DNA from: Paenibacillus piri
GTDB lineage: Bacteria > Bacillota > Bacilli > Paenibacillales > NBRC-103111
DNA: 36,680 nucleotides
Assembly: GCF_004354045.1 (NCBI RefSeq)
Contig: NZ_SMRT01000036.1
Span: 1 to 36,680 of the forward strand
Direction: 5' to 3'
Part shown: positions 1 through 7,427 of the stretch, piece by piece
How the letters are laid out: every line of letters begins with the position of its first letter
How positions within the stretch are numbered: the first letter of the stretch is position 1
The notes under the pieces: model-generated
What the model saw: the letters and a program-made list of their open reading frames with translations, nothing else
Databases searched by the model: none
What the model was told of the DNA's origin: nothing
Program-made: the position numbers and the translations under genes

Positions 1-126
1 GATGAAGTCCCGAAGCATAAGCACAAAAGAGCCCTCGTCCTATCTTCACGAAAATTGGTACGGTTGGTATTCATGCTACTGAAGACCAACAAAATGTACA
101 CACCACCCGAGAGGAGGAATCCATAG
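1..126 (+). CDS. IS110-family transposase, C-terminal end (partial)
   Basis: The window opens inside this gene; only the last 41 codons are present, ending in TAG at 124-126. The visible tail (KHKHKRALVLSSRKLVRL, then LLKTNKMYTPPERRNP) is a typical basic C-terminus of IS110-family DEDD transposases (Transposase_20 region). The catalytic parts lie outside the window. The same tail is encoded on the minus strand at 36441-36680, with one residue different (Ser here, Ala there, in the LVLS[S/A]RKL stretch). The family assignment rests on recognition of the tail and is fairly secure. Confidence 0.8.
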   Translation, partial: DEVPKHKHKRALVLSSRKLVRLVFMLLKTNKMYTPPERRNP

Positions 127-299
127 GATTTCCAGATTTCTACTCTTTTTACATGTTGCCCATGCCTGTAAATAGTCTGAAAATTCAGACTAAATGGTGG
201 GGTTAGTTTAGTGATGTCTTTTTTTAGCTCTGGGTACGCTTTAGGCAATGTTTTTTCCAATTCTTATCGATCATCCCCTTGACATATCACCGCTGGGCT
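127..299 (+). ncRNA. IS110 non-coding right end, possible bridge RNA region
   Basis: About 173 untranslated bases separate the transposase stop from the end of the repeat. They hold a perfect 8-bp hairpin: TAGTCTGA at 173-180, loop AAAT, TCAGACTA at 185-192, followed by a G-rich stretch (GGTGGGGTTAG). In part of the IS110 family (IS1111 group) the guide-like bridge RNA is encoded in the right end; in IS621-like members it is in the left end. That this region is transcribed or acts as a bridge RNA is inference from position and structure. Confidence 0.3.
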
Positions 300-370
300 T
301 ACCGCACAAAAGTTACTTTTTTGTAACCACCGCACAAAAAAGTGCATTCTTTTTTATTTTGAAAACATCC
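300..370 (+). promoter_or_regulatory. Candidate operator region upstream of hxlAB
   Basis: Directly after the IS end there is a perfect inverted repeat GTTAC-N6-GTAAC (312-316/323-327). It is embedded between two direct repeats of ACCGCACAAAA (301-311 and 329-339) spaced 28 bp apart. In Bacillus subtilis hxlAB is activated by HxlR, which binds two sites upstream of hxlA. No hxlR gene is visible here because the window is interrupted by the IS. Assigning these repeats to an HxlR-type regulator is inference. Confidence 0.35.
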
Positions 371-496
371 CTTAGAATCGTAAAGGCGGGAAGCAGTTAT
401 TGAATAGGACTACAGAAGTATCATTATACCAAAGAACCGTGTCAATAAAAACAAAATCAGTTCGGCCCCAAAAAATGAAAAGAGGAGAGATCGTAC

Positions 497-1156
497 ATGA
501 AACTGCAGTTGGCTTTGGATCTTGTAAATATCCCGGAAGCAAAGAAGCTGATAGAAGAAGTCGAGGCACATATCGATATTGTCGAGATCGGCACACCGGT
601 AGTTATCAATGAGGGACTGAGAGCCGTAAAAGAAATTAAAGAGGCATTCCCTGATTTGAAAGTATTGGCTGATCTTAAAGTGATGGATGCGGCAGGCTAT
701 GAAGTCATGAAAGCATCGGAAGCCGGCGCCGATATCGTTACGATCCTTGGAGTGGCCGAGGATATGACCATCAAGGGAGCGGTAGAAGAGGCCAAAAAAC
801 AACAAACCGAAATTTTGGTTGACATGATTGGTGTTAAAGATATTGAAGGACGGGCGAAGGAGCTCGATGCATTCGGCGTAGATTACATTTGTGTGCATAC
901 CGGTTACGATCTTCAGGCTGTCGGAAAAAATTCCTTCGAAGATTTGATGACCATTAAACGAGTCGTAAAAAATGCGAAGATCGCCGTCGCCGGCGGCATT
1001 AAGCTAGGCACGCTGCCGGAAGTCATTAATGCGCAGCCGGATCTAGTTATCGTAGGCGGCGGGATTACCGGTTCGGAAAACAAACAAGCTGCCGCGGCTG
1101 AAATGCAAAGACTAATCAGACAAGGATCGTCCAATCATGAATACGAGCGAGTATGA
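497..1156 (+). CDS. hxlA: 3-hexulose-6-phosphate synthase
   Basis: This enzyme condenses formaldehyde with ribulose 5-phosphate to give D-arabino-3-hexulose 6-phosphate, the fixing step of the ribulose monophosphate pathway, in the cytoplasm. The 219-residue protein has the orotidine-phosphate-decarboxylase-like TIM barrel of the family: MKLQLALDLVNIPEA at the N-terminus, the active-site strand LADLKVMDAAGYEV near residues 55-69, and the phosphate-binding VAGGIK and IVGGGITGS loops near the C-terminus. Length is normal. GAGGAGAG lies about 9 bases before the ATG. Its last 20 bases overlap hxlB, so the two are translationally coupled, as in Bacillus, where the pair detoxifies formaldehyde. Confidence 0.95.
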   Translation: MKLQLALDLVNIPEAKKLIEEVEAHIDIVEIGTPVVINEGLRAVKEIKEAFPDLKVLADLKVMDAAGYEVMKASEAGADIVTILGVAEDMTIKGAVEEAKKQQTEILVDMIGVKDIEGRAKELDAFGVDYICVHTGYDLQAVGKNSFEDLMTIKRVVKNAKIAVAGGIKLGTLPEVINAQPDLVIVGGGITGSENKQAAAAEMQRLIRQGSSNHEYERV

Positions 1157-1694
1157 AGTTCAAATTCTAAAAGAGCTGAACCAAACGATAGAGCTAATTG
1201 CGGAAGATGAGGCCGATAATTTGGTGGATCGAATTGCCCGAGCCAACAAAATATTTGTAGCAGGCGCTGGGAGATCCGGTTTGATGATAAGGGCCTTTGC
1301 GATGCGAATGATGCAAATGGGCATTGAAGCGTATGTGGTAGGGGAAACGGTAACCCCGAATATGGGAAAAGATGACCTCCTAATCATCGGATCCGGTTCG
1401 GGCGAGACGAAAAGTCTGGTGCCTATGGCTAAGAAAGCGAATAGCTTGGGCGGAACCGTTGCGATGATTACGATATCCCCTGAATCGACTATTGGAAAAA
1501 TAGCGGATCTTACCGTTAAACTGCCCGGATCGCCCAAGGACCAAGCGGGCAGCGGATATGAAACGATACAGCCCATGGGAGCCTTGTTCGAGCAAAACCT
1601 TTTAGTTTTTTGCGATGCGGTTATTTTGAAGCTGATGGATAATAAAAATTTGGATTCCAAAGCGATGTACGACAGACATGCTAATCTGGAATAG
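1137..1694 (+). CDS. hxlB: 6-phospho-3-hexuloisomerase
   Basis: This enzyme isomerises 3-hexulose 6-phosphate to fructose 6-phosphate, finishing formaldehyde fixation after HxlA. The 185-residue protein is a single SIS sugar-isomerase domain: FVAGAGRSGLMIRAFAMR near residues 40-58, the phosphate-binding SGSGETKS near 86-93, and the PHI-specific C-terminal stretch GALFEQNLLVFCDAVI. The start overlaps the hxlA stop by 20 bp, and hxlA codons supply the ribosome binding site (CAAGGATCG). Length and motifs are complete. The hairpin after the stop (1695-1712) lacks a T-run, so the end of the transcript is unclear. Confidence 0.95.
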   Translation: MNTSEYEVQILKELNQTIELIAEDEADNLVDRIARANKIFVAGAGRSGLMIRAFAMRMMQMGIEAYVVGETVTPNMGKDDLLIIGSGSGETKSLVPMAKKANSLGGTVAMITISPESTIGKIADLTVKLPGSPKDQAGSGYETIQPMGALFEQNLLVFCDAVILKLMDNKNLDSKAMYDRHANLE

Positions 1695-1927
1695 GGTTGT
1701 TGCCTTACAACCTTCTGATAATCGTCCTTACGTATAGTGGGGGCGGTTTTCTTTTCCCGGCAAAAAGCAACATTATGACTATCTTTTACGTATATCATAA
1801 CGTACTGCTTGTCATATAAACGGAACAATGTGCAATGTGACGGGGAAATTGAACAGGAAAACAGGATGGCTGCTGATTCATTATTGTTTTGTATCCAAGA
1901 AGCGGAGGGATTTGCATAGCAACGAAC

Positions 1928-2779
1928 ATGATCCAGCGTACCGGCATAATGTTACTTATAATGCTCGGCACTCTCGCGTGCAGTAACGATCAGGTAATTC
2001 ATCAACACAGTATGACCACAGGTAGCTCTGAACTGAGTGACCGGCGACCGGTTTATCGACCGGACTTGTTTCCGGAGACTAAAGTTATTCCCTTCGATGA
2101 AAGTTTGGGACAACCCTTGGAGTCAGGCGCTCCCCCTGCCGGGGCGAAGCTGGTCAAAAGCTTTGCACTTCCTCGCTCTGAGGCGGAAGTTCTTGCGTAT
2201 ACGAACGGCGATGTCAATGCAGGTTTAACTGGGTATCTCAAGGGTAGAAATTCGGTATGGAAGTTGGGTAGCTTGTCCGGGTTTGATGAGAATCAAGCCT
2301 GGATCCATTCGTTGGACTTCTTAACCGGGGAAGTGTCAGGCGCCGCTATTGAAATCCCCTTTGGCCCGATAGGTGCAAAGAATGGGTTGCTGATCTATCG
2401 CCACAATACCGATTCATGGAACGTGATCGATTTTCAAGGACATTCCGCCATTCCGATGGATCTTGATAGTGATGGCGTCCCCGAATGGATCGGCAACCAG
2501 ACGGATTGGGTGCCTCCTGCGCTGGAGATCCATCGTTGGAGCACAGAACATGATCGCTTCGAATCGACCGTCCTTCAATGGAACAGCCTGTTCCCAGAGA
2601 CGGATAACGATGAGCCTTCTTACTCATCCCTCTTTATAGAGAACGGGAAACACCTAATTCAAATTGGCCGTGACGATGCCTACGCTTTTTTCACATTTGA
2701 CCGCGGCGTCTTGAAGCAGTTCCGTCCGGCAGACACTCGGGATCGCGTACTTGAAATGCAAATGGCCCGACATCATTAA
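1928..2779 (+). CDS. Putative lipoprotein of unknown function
   Basis: From ATG 1928 the protein is 283 residues. It begins MIQRTGIMLLIMLGTLAC, a short lipoprotein signal peptide ending in a lipobox-like TLAC, so it is probably anchored on the outer face of the membrane. The mature part has no family I recognise. It contains an MDLDSDGVPEW stretch resembling the calcium-binding-like Asp-rich repeats of FG-GAP/VCBS proteins, but only once. An in-frame TTG at 1889 would extend it by 13 residues, but the signal peptide favours 1928. A GGAGGG at 1905-1910 is rather far from that ATG (about 17 bases), so the start is not certain. Confidence 0.7.
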   Translation: MIQRTGIMLLIMLGTLACSNDQVIHQHSMTTGSSELSDRRPVYRPDLFPETKVIPFDESLGQPLESGAPPAGAKLVKSFALPRSEAEVLAYTNGDVNAGLTGYLKGRNSVWKLGSLSGFDENQAWIHSLDFLTGEVSGAAIEIPFGPIGAKNGLLIYRHNTDSWNVIDFQGHSAIPMDLDSDGVPEWIGNQTDWVPPALEIHRWSTEHDRFESTVLQWNSLFPETDNDEPSYSSLFIENGKHLIQIGRDDAYAFFTFDRGVLKQFRPADTRDRVLEMQMARHH

Positions 2780-2961
2780 AGGGATTCTGGAACACTGCCG
2801 CTCTTCGGTTTAAAACATTTGAGACTCATTTTATTCACAGTATTTTCATAAGAGATCAGAACGGTGCCAGTTACTACCAGCTATACTAATTATGATGATG
2901 AAGCATTTCATTATCATTGTGACCTTCCCGGAACGATAATCTTATTAAAGGAGCTGACCCT

Positions 2962-3516
2962 ATGAACGGGCATTTACCGCGCAAGATCACAAGAAGATCC
3001 TTCTTGAGCACATCAGGTAAATTGGCATTGGGGGCGGCAGGTGTTCTACTGGGAAGTACCGGCTTGTTTTATTACGGGGCAATCCATGAGAAAAAACGAG
3101 CAGGGCAGGCTAATGCGACCGTTCGGGACATTCCGGAGAAATTCGTAAAGATCGGTGAATTTAAAAAGTTAAATGCAATTACAGGCTTTGAAAAGGTTAA
3201 CTATAAAGCTACTATCCAGGATGCATGGATAAAGACTTCCAAACAAGGTTTCGTATATGTGACTAAAGGCGATAACGGCGAGCTTTTTATACTTTCGCCG
3301 GCATGCACCCATCTGGGCTGTTCTGTGGAACCGGCTGCGGAAATGCAGCGAATTAGAAAAAGAGAGCTTTTCTTTCTATGTCCTTGCCACGGAGCCGAAT
3401 TCGATAAAGTGGGAAATGCAGTCGGAGTGGTGACGCAGGGATTGGATACTTATAAACCAGTTATTTTCGGCGCTGATGTGTACATTGATATATCGTCTCC
3501 CGAAAGGCGCACGTAA
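2962..3516 (+). CDS. Stand-alone Rieske [2Fe-2S] protein, QcrA-like
   Basis: This is an extracytoplasmic iron-sulfur protein of 184 residues. It starts with a twin-arginine signal (KITRRSFLSTSGK, residues 8-20) followed by a hydrophobic segment to about residue 38, so it is probably exported folded by Tat and kept as a membrane anchor. The Rieske domain carries both cluster motifs: C115-T-H117-L-G-C120 and C140-P-C142-H143-G. Family members include the QcrA subunit of the menaquinol-cytochrome c reductase and arsenite-oxidase-type small subunits. Here no cytochrome b or c gene is adjacent, so the redox partner is unknown. AAGGAG lies about 8 bases before the ATG. Confidence 0.88.
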   Translation: MNGHLPRKITRRSFLSTSGKLALGAAGVLLGSTGLFYYGAIHEKKRAGQANATVRDIPEKFVKIGEFKKLNAITGFEKVNYKATIQDAWIKTSKQGFVYVTKGDNGELFILSPACTHLGCSVEPAAEMQRIRKRELFFLCPCHGAEFDKVGNAVGVVTQGLDTYKPVIFGADVYIDISSPERRT

Positions 3517-3597
3517 GAGATGGAATAATATAAGTTTAAATGCACCATTTGCAGCAAATAAGCACACATCAGCCCAAAGTTCCCATGCAGGCTACAG

Positions 3598-3727
3598 GCT
3601 ACGTAGTTCAATAGCGATTGATCGCCAGAAACGAATAGCGGTCGAGCGAGTTAATGCGTATCTGAAGGTGTTTTCTTTGATTGTTGATTTTCAACCAAAA
3701 GGAAACATTGAGATGGCGGATAATTAA
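3598..3727 (+). pseudogene. Possible DDE transposase remnant
   Basis: An open but probably untranslated stretch encodes DRQKRIAVERVNAYLKVF, which resembles the C-terminal VERVNAYLKEF motif of IS4/IS1182/IS5-like DDE transposases. Nothing upstream resembles the rest of such a transposase, and the sequence after the motif diverges quickly. It marks the left border of the patchwork region up to about 7.7 kb. The identification rests on one short motif and is tentative. Confidence 0.35.
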
Positions 3728-4152
3728 AACTTACGTTTATGATAGGGGAGACCATACCCCTCTTCACAGTAGGATTTGAGACTATAAAGGAAAATAGCCC
3801 AGTTATAGTTACAAGAGCGAAAAAATGGCGTTACTTCTCTCCAGTTCATTTGACGTAAAGTAATAAAAGACTTCCCGTTCTTTTCTTCAATATCAAAGGA
3901 AATAGTCGTACCAATCCATTCTGGATCTGAATCTATACACTGCCACATGACTTTTTTATTAGTGATCAATTCCTCTATTCTCATCTTAGTTATGTCATTG
4001 CTACCGAATCGAAATTCATTAATAAAGCCAATTTGATTATTGACAATGAGTTCATTGGTCCATATTTCCGACAATCCCTCAGCGGTGGTTAAAGTTTCAT
4101 ACACCTTCGACGCTGGAACATGTACGGTTTGCAAGTGCTCGATATTTGCCAT
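3724..4152 (-). CDS. SRPBCC / AHSA1-family protein
   Basis: This 142-residue cytoplasmic protein has the START-like helix-grip fold of Activator of Hsp90 homologues. The N-terminus IEHLQTVHVPASKVYETLTTAEGLSEIW is the usual first strand and helix of the family; the middle VMWQCIDSDPEWIGTTISFDIE and the end (NWAIFLYSLKSYCEEG) match the expected strands and long C-terminal helix. Such proteins bind small hydrophobic ligands; the ligand here is unknown. GGGGTAAAGC precedes the ATG on the minus strand. It is transcribed against the Rieske gene and divergently from the kinase gene at 4373. Confidence 0.82.
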   Translation of the reverse strand: MANIEHLQTVHVPASKVYETLTTAEGLSEIWTNELIVNNQIGFINEFRFGSNDITKMRIEELITNKKVMWQCIDSDPEWIGTTISFDIEEKNGKSFITLRQMNWREVTPFFRSCNYNWAIFLYSLKSYCEEGYGLPYHKRKF

Positions 4153-4321
4153 GCTTTACCCCTTTCAATACCTTGGATACTGTTATTAGCAGTTGATATT
4201 TACCTGTCTGCAATAATTTATGGTTCATGCTTATGATAACATGTAATGAATATAAAAGTTTCTTTTGGATTGCTATGTCGGCAATTAAGGCAAATCATCT
4301 CCAATCACGATTGAGGATATT

Positions 4322-4330
4322 TGCTATAAT
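4322..4330 (+). promoter_or_regulatory. Extended -10 promoter for the kinase-Nudix pair
   Basis: TGCTATAAT is a perfect extended -10 element (TGN plus TATAAT). No good -35 lies 17 bases upstream, which is common for extended -10 promoters. Transcription would start near 4337, about 20 bases ahead of the GGGAGG ribosome binding site. Confidence 0.55.
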
Positions 4331-4372
4331 GTTTACCATAAAAATAATTTTTTCCTTGGGAGGATGCTTGAT

Positions 4373-4906
4373 TTGCAAGACAAAAACAAAAAACTTATTT
4401 ATCTCATATCGGGTCCGTTAGGAGTTGGGAAATCAACGACATCGAAAGAACTTGCAAGATATATCAAGCAATGTGTGCTTATTGAGGGCGATAAATTACT
4501 TCATATGTTTAAGGGGGAATCACAACCTTCATGGGAAGAACGATTGAATTTAACATGGGAAAACATCCTTGCTTTGACGAGGAATTTTATTGTTAATGAC
4601 TTAAATGTAGTTATTGATTTTGTAGTAGAAGATGAACTGGATTGGTTTTGTAAACAAATATCCGATTTGAATGTAGAATTAAGATATATCATATTACGTG
4701 CAGATAAAGATAAATTAACAGAACGTCTAAATATGAGGGGGGATATCGACTCATTAGATCGCTCTTTGTTTTTACTGAATAAAATGGAATCTTCTCCATC
4801 CAATAATCAATTTATTTATGACACCACACTAAAGCAGCCAAAAGAGATAACACAAGATGTAATCGATGACACTAGATTTAATGTGTTTATTGATACCAGT
4901 CGCTGA
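4373..4906 (+). CDS. P-loop nucleotide kinase-like protein
   Basis: The protein has a Walker A motif GPLGVGKSTTSK near the N-terminus, preceded by a hydrophobic strand (LIYLISG), and a central VVIDFVVED strand that may serve as Walker B. The overall size, about 177 residues, fits small AAA/shikimate-kinase-like or chloramphenicol-phosphotransferase-like P-loop proteins. It probably phosphorylates a small molecule; the substrate cannot be told. TTG 4373 is preferred because GGGAGG (4358-4363) abuts the upstream ATG 4364 but sits 9 bases before the TTG. A Nudix gene follows after 23 bases, perhaps in the same transcript. Confidence 0.75.
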   Translation: MQDKNKKLIYLISGPLGVGKSTTSKELARYIKQCVLIEGDKLLHMFKGESQPSWEERLNLTWENILALTRNFIVNDLNVVIDFVVEDELDWFCKQISDLNVELRYIILRADKDKLTERLNMRGDIDSLDRSLFLLNKMESSPSNNQFIYDTTLKQPKEITQDVIDDTRFNVFIDTSR

Positions 4907-4929
4907 ACGGAGCACGATAGTGGAGGGGC

Positions 4930-5298
4930 ATGGGTAGTATGGTCAGAAAGAAAACGGATAACGGTTTATGGGGACTGCCTGGAGGTTTGATGGAACTTGG
5001 CGAGACTTTGGAAGAGGTTGCTAAGAGAGAACTTTTTGAGGAAACGGGACTCAATGCCAAGAGCCTTGAACTGTTTCATATATTTTCTGGAAAGGACCTG
5101 TATTATCAATATCCTAATGGCGATGAAGTATATAATGTTGTATCCGCTTACTTATGTTCTGATTATGTTGGTGTACCAAAAGAAGATGGAGACGAAGTAC
5201 AAGAATTACGTTTTTTTAGCTATCAAGAAATTCCAATCGAATTATCTCCCCCAGATATACCAGTAATTAATAAATTTCTTGAACGAGTCCTTAAGTAA
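4930..5298 (+). CDS. Nudix hydrolase, N-terminally shortened
   Basis: A full Nudix box is visible: GGLMELGETLEEVAKREL followed by FEETGL, giving GX5EX7REUXEEXGU, which binds Mg2+ and the diphosphate. The C-terminal half (LYYQYPNGDEVYNVVSAY) matches Bacillales Nudix proteins of the ADP-ribose/NTP pyrophosphatase kind. Those usually carry about 30 more N-terminal residues, including two beta strands before DNGLWGLPGG. Here the start MGSMVRKKTDNGLWG looks as if part of that region has been deleted. GGAGGGG lies upstream. Whether the shortened protein still folds is open. Confidence 0.7.
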   Translation: MGSMVRKKTDNGLWGLPGGLMELGETLEEVAKRELFEETGLNAKSLELFHIFSGKDLYYQYPNGDEVYNVVSAYLCSDYVGVPKEDGDEVQELRFFSYQEIPIELSPPDIPVINKFLERVLK

Positions 5299-5460
5299 TG
5301 CACATGAAACCAATGTTTTTCAGGCTGAATACCAATTAATTGGATATATGTTGAAGGGAATGATTAATATATCTCAAATTCGAAGGTATAGGGCATCTTC
5401 TCTTTTTTGGAAACGGGTGAGCGATTTTAAAAATAATCCCAAAATTAAGCTTGTCCCAGA

Positions 5461-5698
5461 CGGGCTTGCCGGCGGCCTGCTAAGCATGTCGATCCAGTTC
5501 GGCTCTGCACTTGGCCTTTCGGTGGTGACAGCCGTCAGCATCGTCGCCACGGGTCCCGATGGAACGCCGCAGGCAATGTTAGAAGGTTTCAGGACTGCAT
5601 TGCTCATTCCGGTTGCAGCGGCCGCCCTGGGTGCAGCCATTACGGCGATAGGCCTGCGCAAACGTAATGCGTCCGCCGCTTTAGTTAGAGCAAAATGA
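5461..5698 (+). pseudogene. C-terminal fragment of a DHA2 (EmrB/QacA) MFS efflux pump
   Basis: The reading frame encodes GLAGGLLSMSIQFGSALGL, then a hydrophobic segment ending ALGAAITAIGLRKR. This is the last two transmembrane segments of a 14-TM drug:H+ antiporter. The remaining some 400 residues are absent; the upstream part of the frame (from 5279) is unrelated AT-rich sequence. The fragment is clearly GC-richer than its surroundings, showing separate origin. No ribosome binding site leads into it. Confidence 0.75.
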
Positions 5699-5918
5699 GC
5701 ACACATTGGAGATAACGAAGAAAGTTCTAATGAAAATGATGATCAAACGGTGAATAGCGAGCAGGGTGCCAAGGCACTTGCTTGTTTATTGTCTGGCAGA
5801 GTTTGAATGCCAAAGAAAGCGACATTTCGGAAATTTTAATAAAACCGGAATATAATTTGACTTCTTGTGGCTCGGAAAAAAGAGCAAATGATAAGAAATG
5901 ATAAACACATTTGTTTGC
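5699..5918. other. Gene-free AT-rich stretch
   Basis: I see no convincing gene here. The sequence continues from the MFS remnant with several stops in all frames and ends at the promoter of the next gene. Confidence 0.5.
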
Positions 5919-5924
5919 TATAAT
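5916..5924 (+). promoter_or_regulatory. Extended -10 promoter of the DHFR-like gene
   Basis: TGCTATAAT, the same extended -10 as ahead of the kinase gene, lies about 58 bases before the start codon. Predicted transcription start is near 5931. Confidence 0.5.
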
Positions 5925-5981
5925 TAAGAAGATACTTTAACCGACAATTAATTCGAATTTCTGAGACAAGGAGTGAGCCAA

Positions 5982-6560
5982 ATGAGAAAAATAATTTTGT
6001 ACATGCAAATATCACTTGATGGTATTGTTTCGGATGTTAATCAATGGATGACATTAAGTGATGAAATTGTAGAAGATGCGCTTGAATCCTACGATACTGT
6101 GGATACTATTGTGGTTGGAGGCAATACATACCCTTCAATGGCTGAGTATTGGCAAAATGCGGAAACGTCATCCGATTCCGATCTCGAACGGTCTGTCGCC
6201 AAAAGAATAAACGAAATGAAGAAAGTTGTTATTTCTCGTTCCCAAATTACTAATCTTGTATGGAATAATTCGCAGCAATTGGTAATTGATGATAGTGAAT
6301 CTTTTGTCCGTGAAATTAAGAACCTCAAAAACCGTGAAGGTAAAAATATATCCGTTGAAAGTGGAGTGAAAACTTGGCAGTTATTTTTACAGCACTCTCT
6401 TTTTGATGAAATGTGGTTATTGGTTCATCCGGTAGTCGCCGTCCAAGGCGAAAAGCTGTTTACTCATGTTGAAACAAAGTTCTCACTGCAATTGAGTGAC
6501 AGTAAAATATATAAGAATGGCGTCGTTGGCTTACATTATCAAAAGATTGAAAACAGTTGA
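5982..6560 (+). CDS. Dihydrofolate reductase family protein (RibD C-terminal-like)
   Basis: This 192-residue NADPH-binding domain protein begins MRKIILYMQISLDGIVS, the signature first strand of the DHFR/RibD-C superfamily. It is followed by VDTIVVGGNTYPSM (residues about 41-54, the nucleotide-loop helix) and MKKVVISRS. Family members reduce pteridines or flavin precursors, but stand-alone copies like this are mostly uncharacterised. GTG 5973 is in frame but touches the AAGGAG at 5967-5972, while ATG 5982 sits 9 bases away, so 5982 is chosen. It has its own promoter and an excellent terminator, so it is monocistronic. Confidence 0.85.
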   Translation: MRKIILYMQISLDGIVSDVNQWMTLSDEIVEDALESYDTVDTIVVGGNTYPSMAEYWQNAETSSDSDLERSVAKRINEMKKVVISRSQITNLVWNNSQQLVIDDSESFVREIKNLKNREGKNISVESGVKTWQLFLQHSLFDEMWLLVHPVVAVQGEKLFTHVETKFSLQLSDSKIYKNGVVGLHYQKIENS

Positions 6561-6572
6561 ACATAGTCTCAT

Positions 6573-6598
6573 AAAAACCGCGCCCGGCGCGGTTTTTT
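6573..6598 (+). terminator. Rho-independent terminator
   Basis: AAAAACCGCGC-CCG-GCGCGGTTTTTT forms a perfect GC-rich stem with a three-base loop, flanked by an A-run and a T-run. It can work in both directions. It closes the DHFR-like gene. Confidence 0.92.
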
Positions 6599-6605
6599 CA
6601 TCAGT

Positions 6606-6863
6606 TGTAAAGAAAGTTTTAACCTCTGCTGCGGCTTCAAGTTTACCGACGGTCAAGGGAGCTTGTCAGAGTCTCATATCTCCTACGCGCGCCCGGGATT
6701 CCTGCGCGTTGGGAAGACGCAAGATGCGGAAGGCTGGATCCGTCACCGCGACTTGTTCTACACGAATGTGTCGGAACAGTTGACACTGGCTTTCGGTGAA
6801 TTGGAAAAACTAGACCGTGACGTGTACTGGGAAGTGCCCGTTGTATTAAACGACAATCCGTAA
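6606..6863 (+). pseudogene. Uncharacterised ORF fragment without a normal start
   Basis: This frame is open from just after the terminator to TAA at 6861-6863. It reads like real protein (SYARPGFLRVGKTQ, EGWIRHRDLFYTNVSEQ, GELEKLDRDVYWEVPVV). The first possible start is TTG 6663, which lacks a ribosome binding site, and protein-like sequence (CGFKFTDGQGS) continues upstream of it. I do not recognise the family. It may be the 3' end of a gene whose beginning was replaced, possibly by the DHFR-like cassette upstream. Confidence 0.4.
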
Positions 6864-6877
6864 TCCGGGCACAGCTG

Positions 6878-6894
6878 GGCCGCAAGCTGCGGCC
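6878..6894. terminator. GC-rich hairpin between convergent genes
   Basis: GGCCGCA-AGC-TGCGGCC is a perfect 7-bp stem lying between the ORF ending at 6863 and the minus-strand gene ending at 6901. There is no long T-run on either side, so termination is likely but not certain. Confidence 0.4.
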
Positions 6895-6900
6895 GACGGC

Positions 6901-7083
6901 TTATTTGGTATCTTCTTCGTCGTTCATTACATTGTTTACCAAGTTTTGTGTAGCATTCCGGGTTGCATCGTAGGCATTTTCCACAGCGTTTTGTACATAA
7001 TTGCCAGCGGACTGAAGGCCCTTTTTTACATTATTCGCCGTTTTGTTATTGGTATTATTTTCGTTTTCTCTGTTCCCTGACAT
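6901..7083 (-). CDS. Small Asn-rich hydrophilic protein
   Basis: This 60-residue protein is very rich in Asn, Lys and Glu (MSGNRENENNTNNK, then VKKGLQSAGNYVQNAVENAY, ending MNDEEDTK). It has an amphipathic middle with repeated AxNAxxxATRNATQN-like spacing. No family is recognised; the composition recalls minor spore proteins of Bacillales, an inference only. ATG 7083 is chosen because ATTGGAGGTATACCG gives an ideal ribosome binding site before it; an in-frame ATG 18 bases upstream has none. It is divergent from the 30-codon gene at 7244. Confidence 0.65.
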   Translation of the reverse strand: MSGNRENENNTNNKTANNVKKGLQSAGNYVQNAVENAYDATRNATQNLVNNVMNDEEDTK

Positions 7084-7243
7084 CGGTATACCTCCAATCA
7101 TTTTTTGAAACGGTATTATTGTCCCGATGAATCGGAAATATATACATTAGATTGGTACATATGCAATTTTGCATTATGCAAACATGATCGGACGGTGGTC
7201 TGGATACACTACCATCGATTCCATAGGGAAAGGAGGAGTGACG

Positions 7244-7336
7244 GTGTCCAGAGACAACGCCAACAATAACGGCAAGAAAGAAAAAACCGGCAACAATCGT
7301 GATTCCGAGGTAGCGGAATCCAAGTCGAAGAAATAG
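7244..7336 (+). CDS. 30-residue hydrophilic peptide
   Basis: A GTG start with a perfect AAAGGAGG site 7 bases upstream opens a 30-codon frame encoding a highly charged peptide: SRDNANNNGKKEKTG, then NNRDSEVAESKSKK. Its composition (Asn, Lys, Ser, Glu; no hydrophobic run) resembles the small protein encoded divergently at 6901-7083, so the two may belong to the same physiological programme, for example sporulation. Function is unknown. An in-frame GTG at 7238 is too close to the ribosome binding site. Confidence 0.5.
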   Translation: MSRDNANNNGKKEKTGNNRDSEVAESKSKK

Positions 7337-7427
7337 AGTGATTGCGGAACTAGCGCGATAGGAGGCCAGCCGGCGGACGGCTGGTGGCCAGACACTGGAT
7401 CAGGACATGCAAGTACAATGGAATGGA

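Larger units (their letters stand above)
1..299 (+). mobile_element. IS110-family element, right-hand end (partial)
   Basis: This contains the transposase tail followed by about 173 non-coding bases. Positions 1-299 recur in inverted orientation at 36268-36566 with a single mismatch seen (T/G near 47-48). Similarity stops abruptly after CTGGGCT: TACCG follows here, while ACTAT follows in the other copy. That marks the element end, or the end plus a shared target core. IS110 elements lack conventional terminal inverted repeats and recombine at a short core, often CT, so an end at CT fits the family. The IS end lies about 200 bp upstream of hxlA. Confidence 0.75.

Noticed and set aside
1695..1712. 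Terminator after hxlB (GGTTGT/ACAACC)
   Set aside because: The stem is short and no T-run follows.
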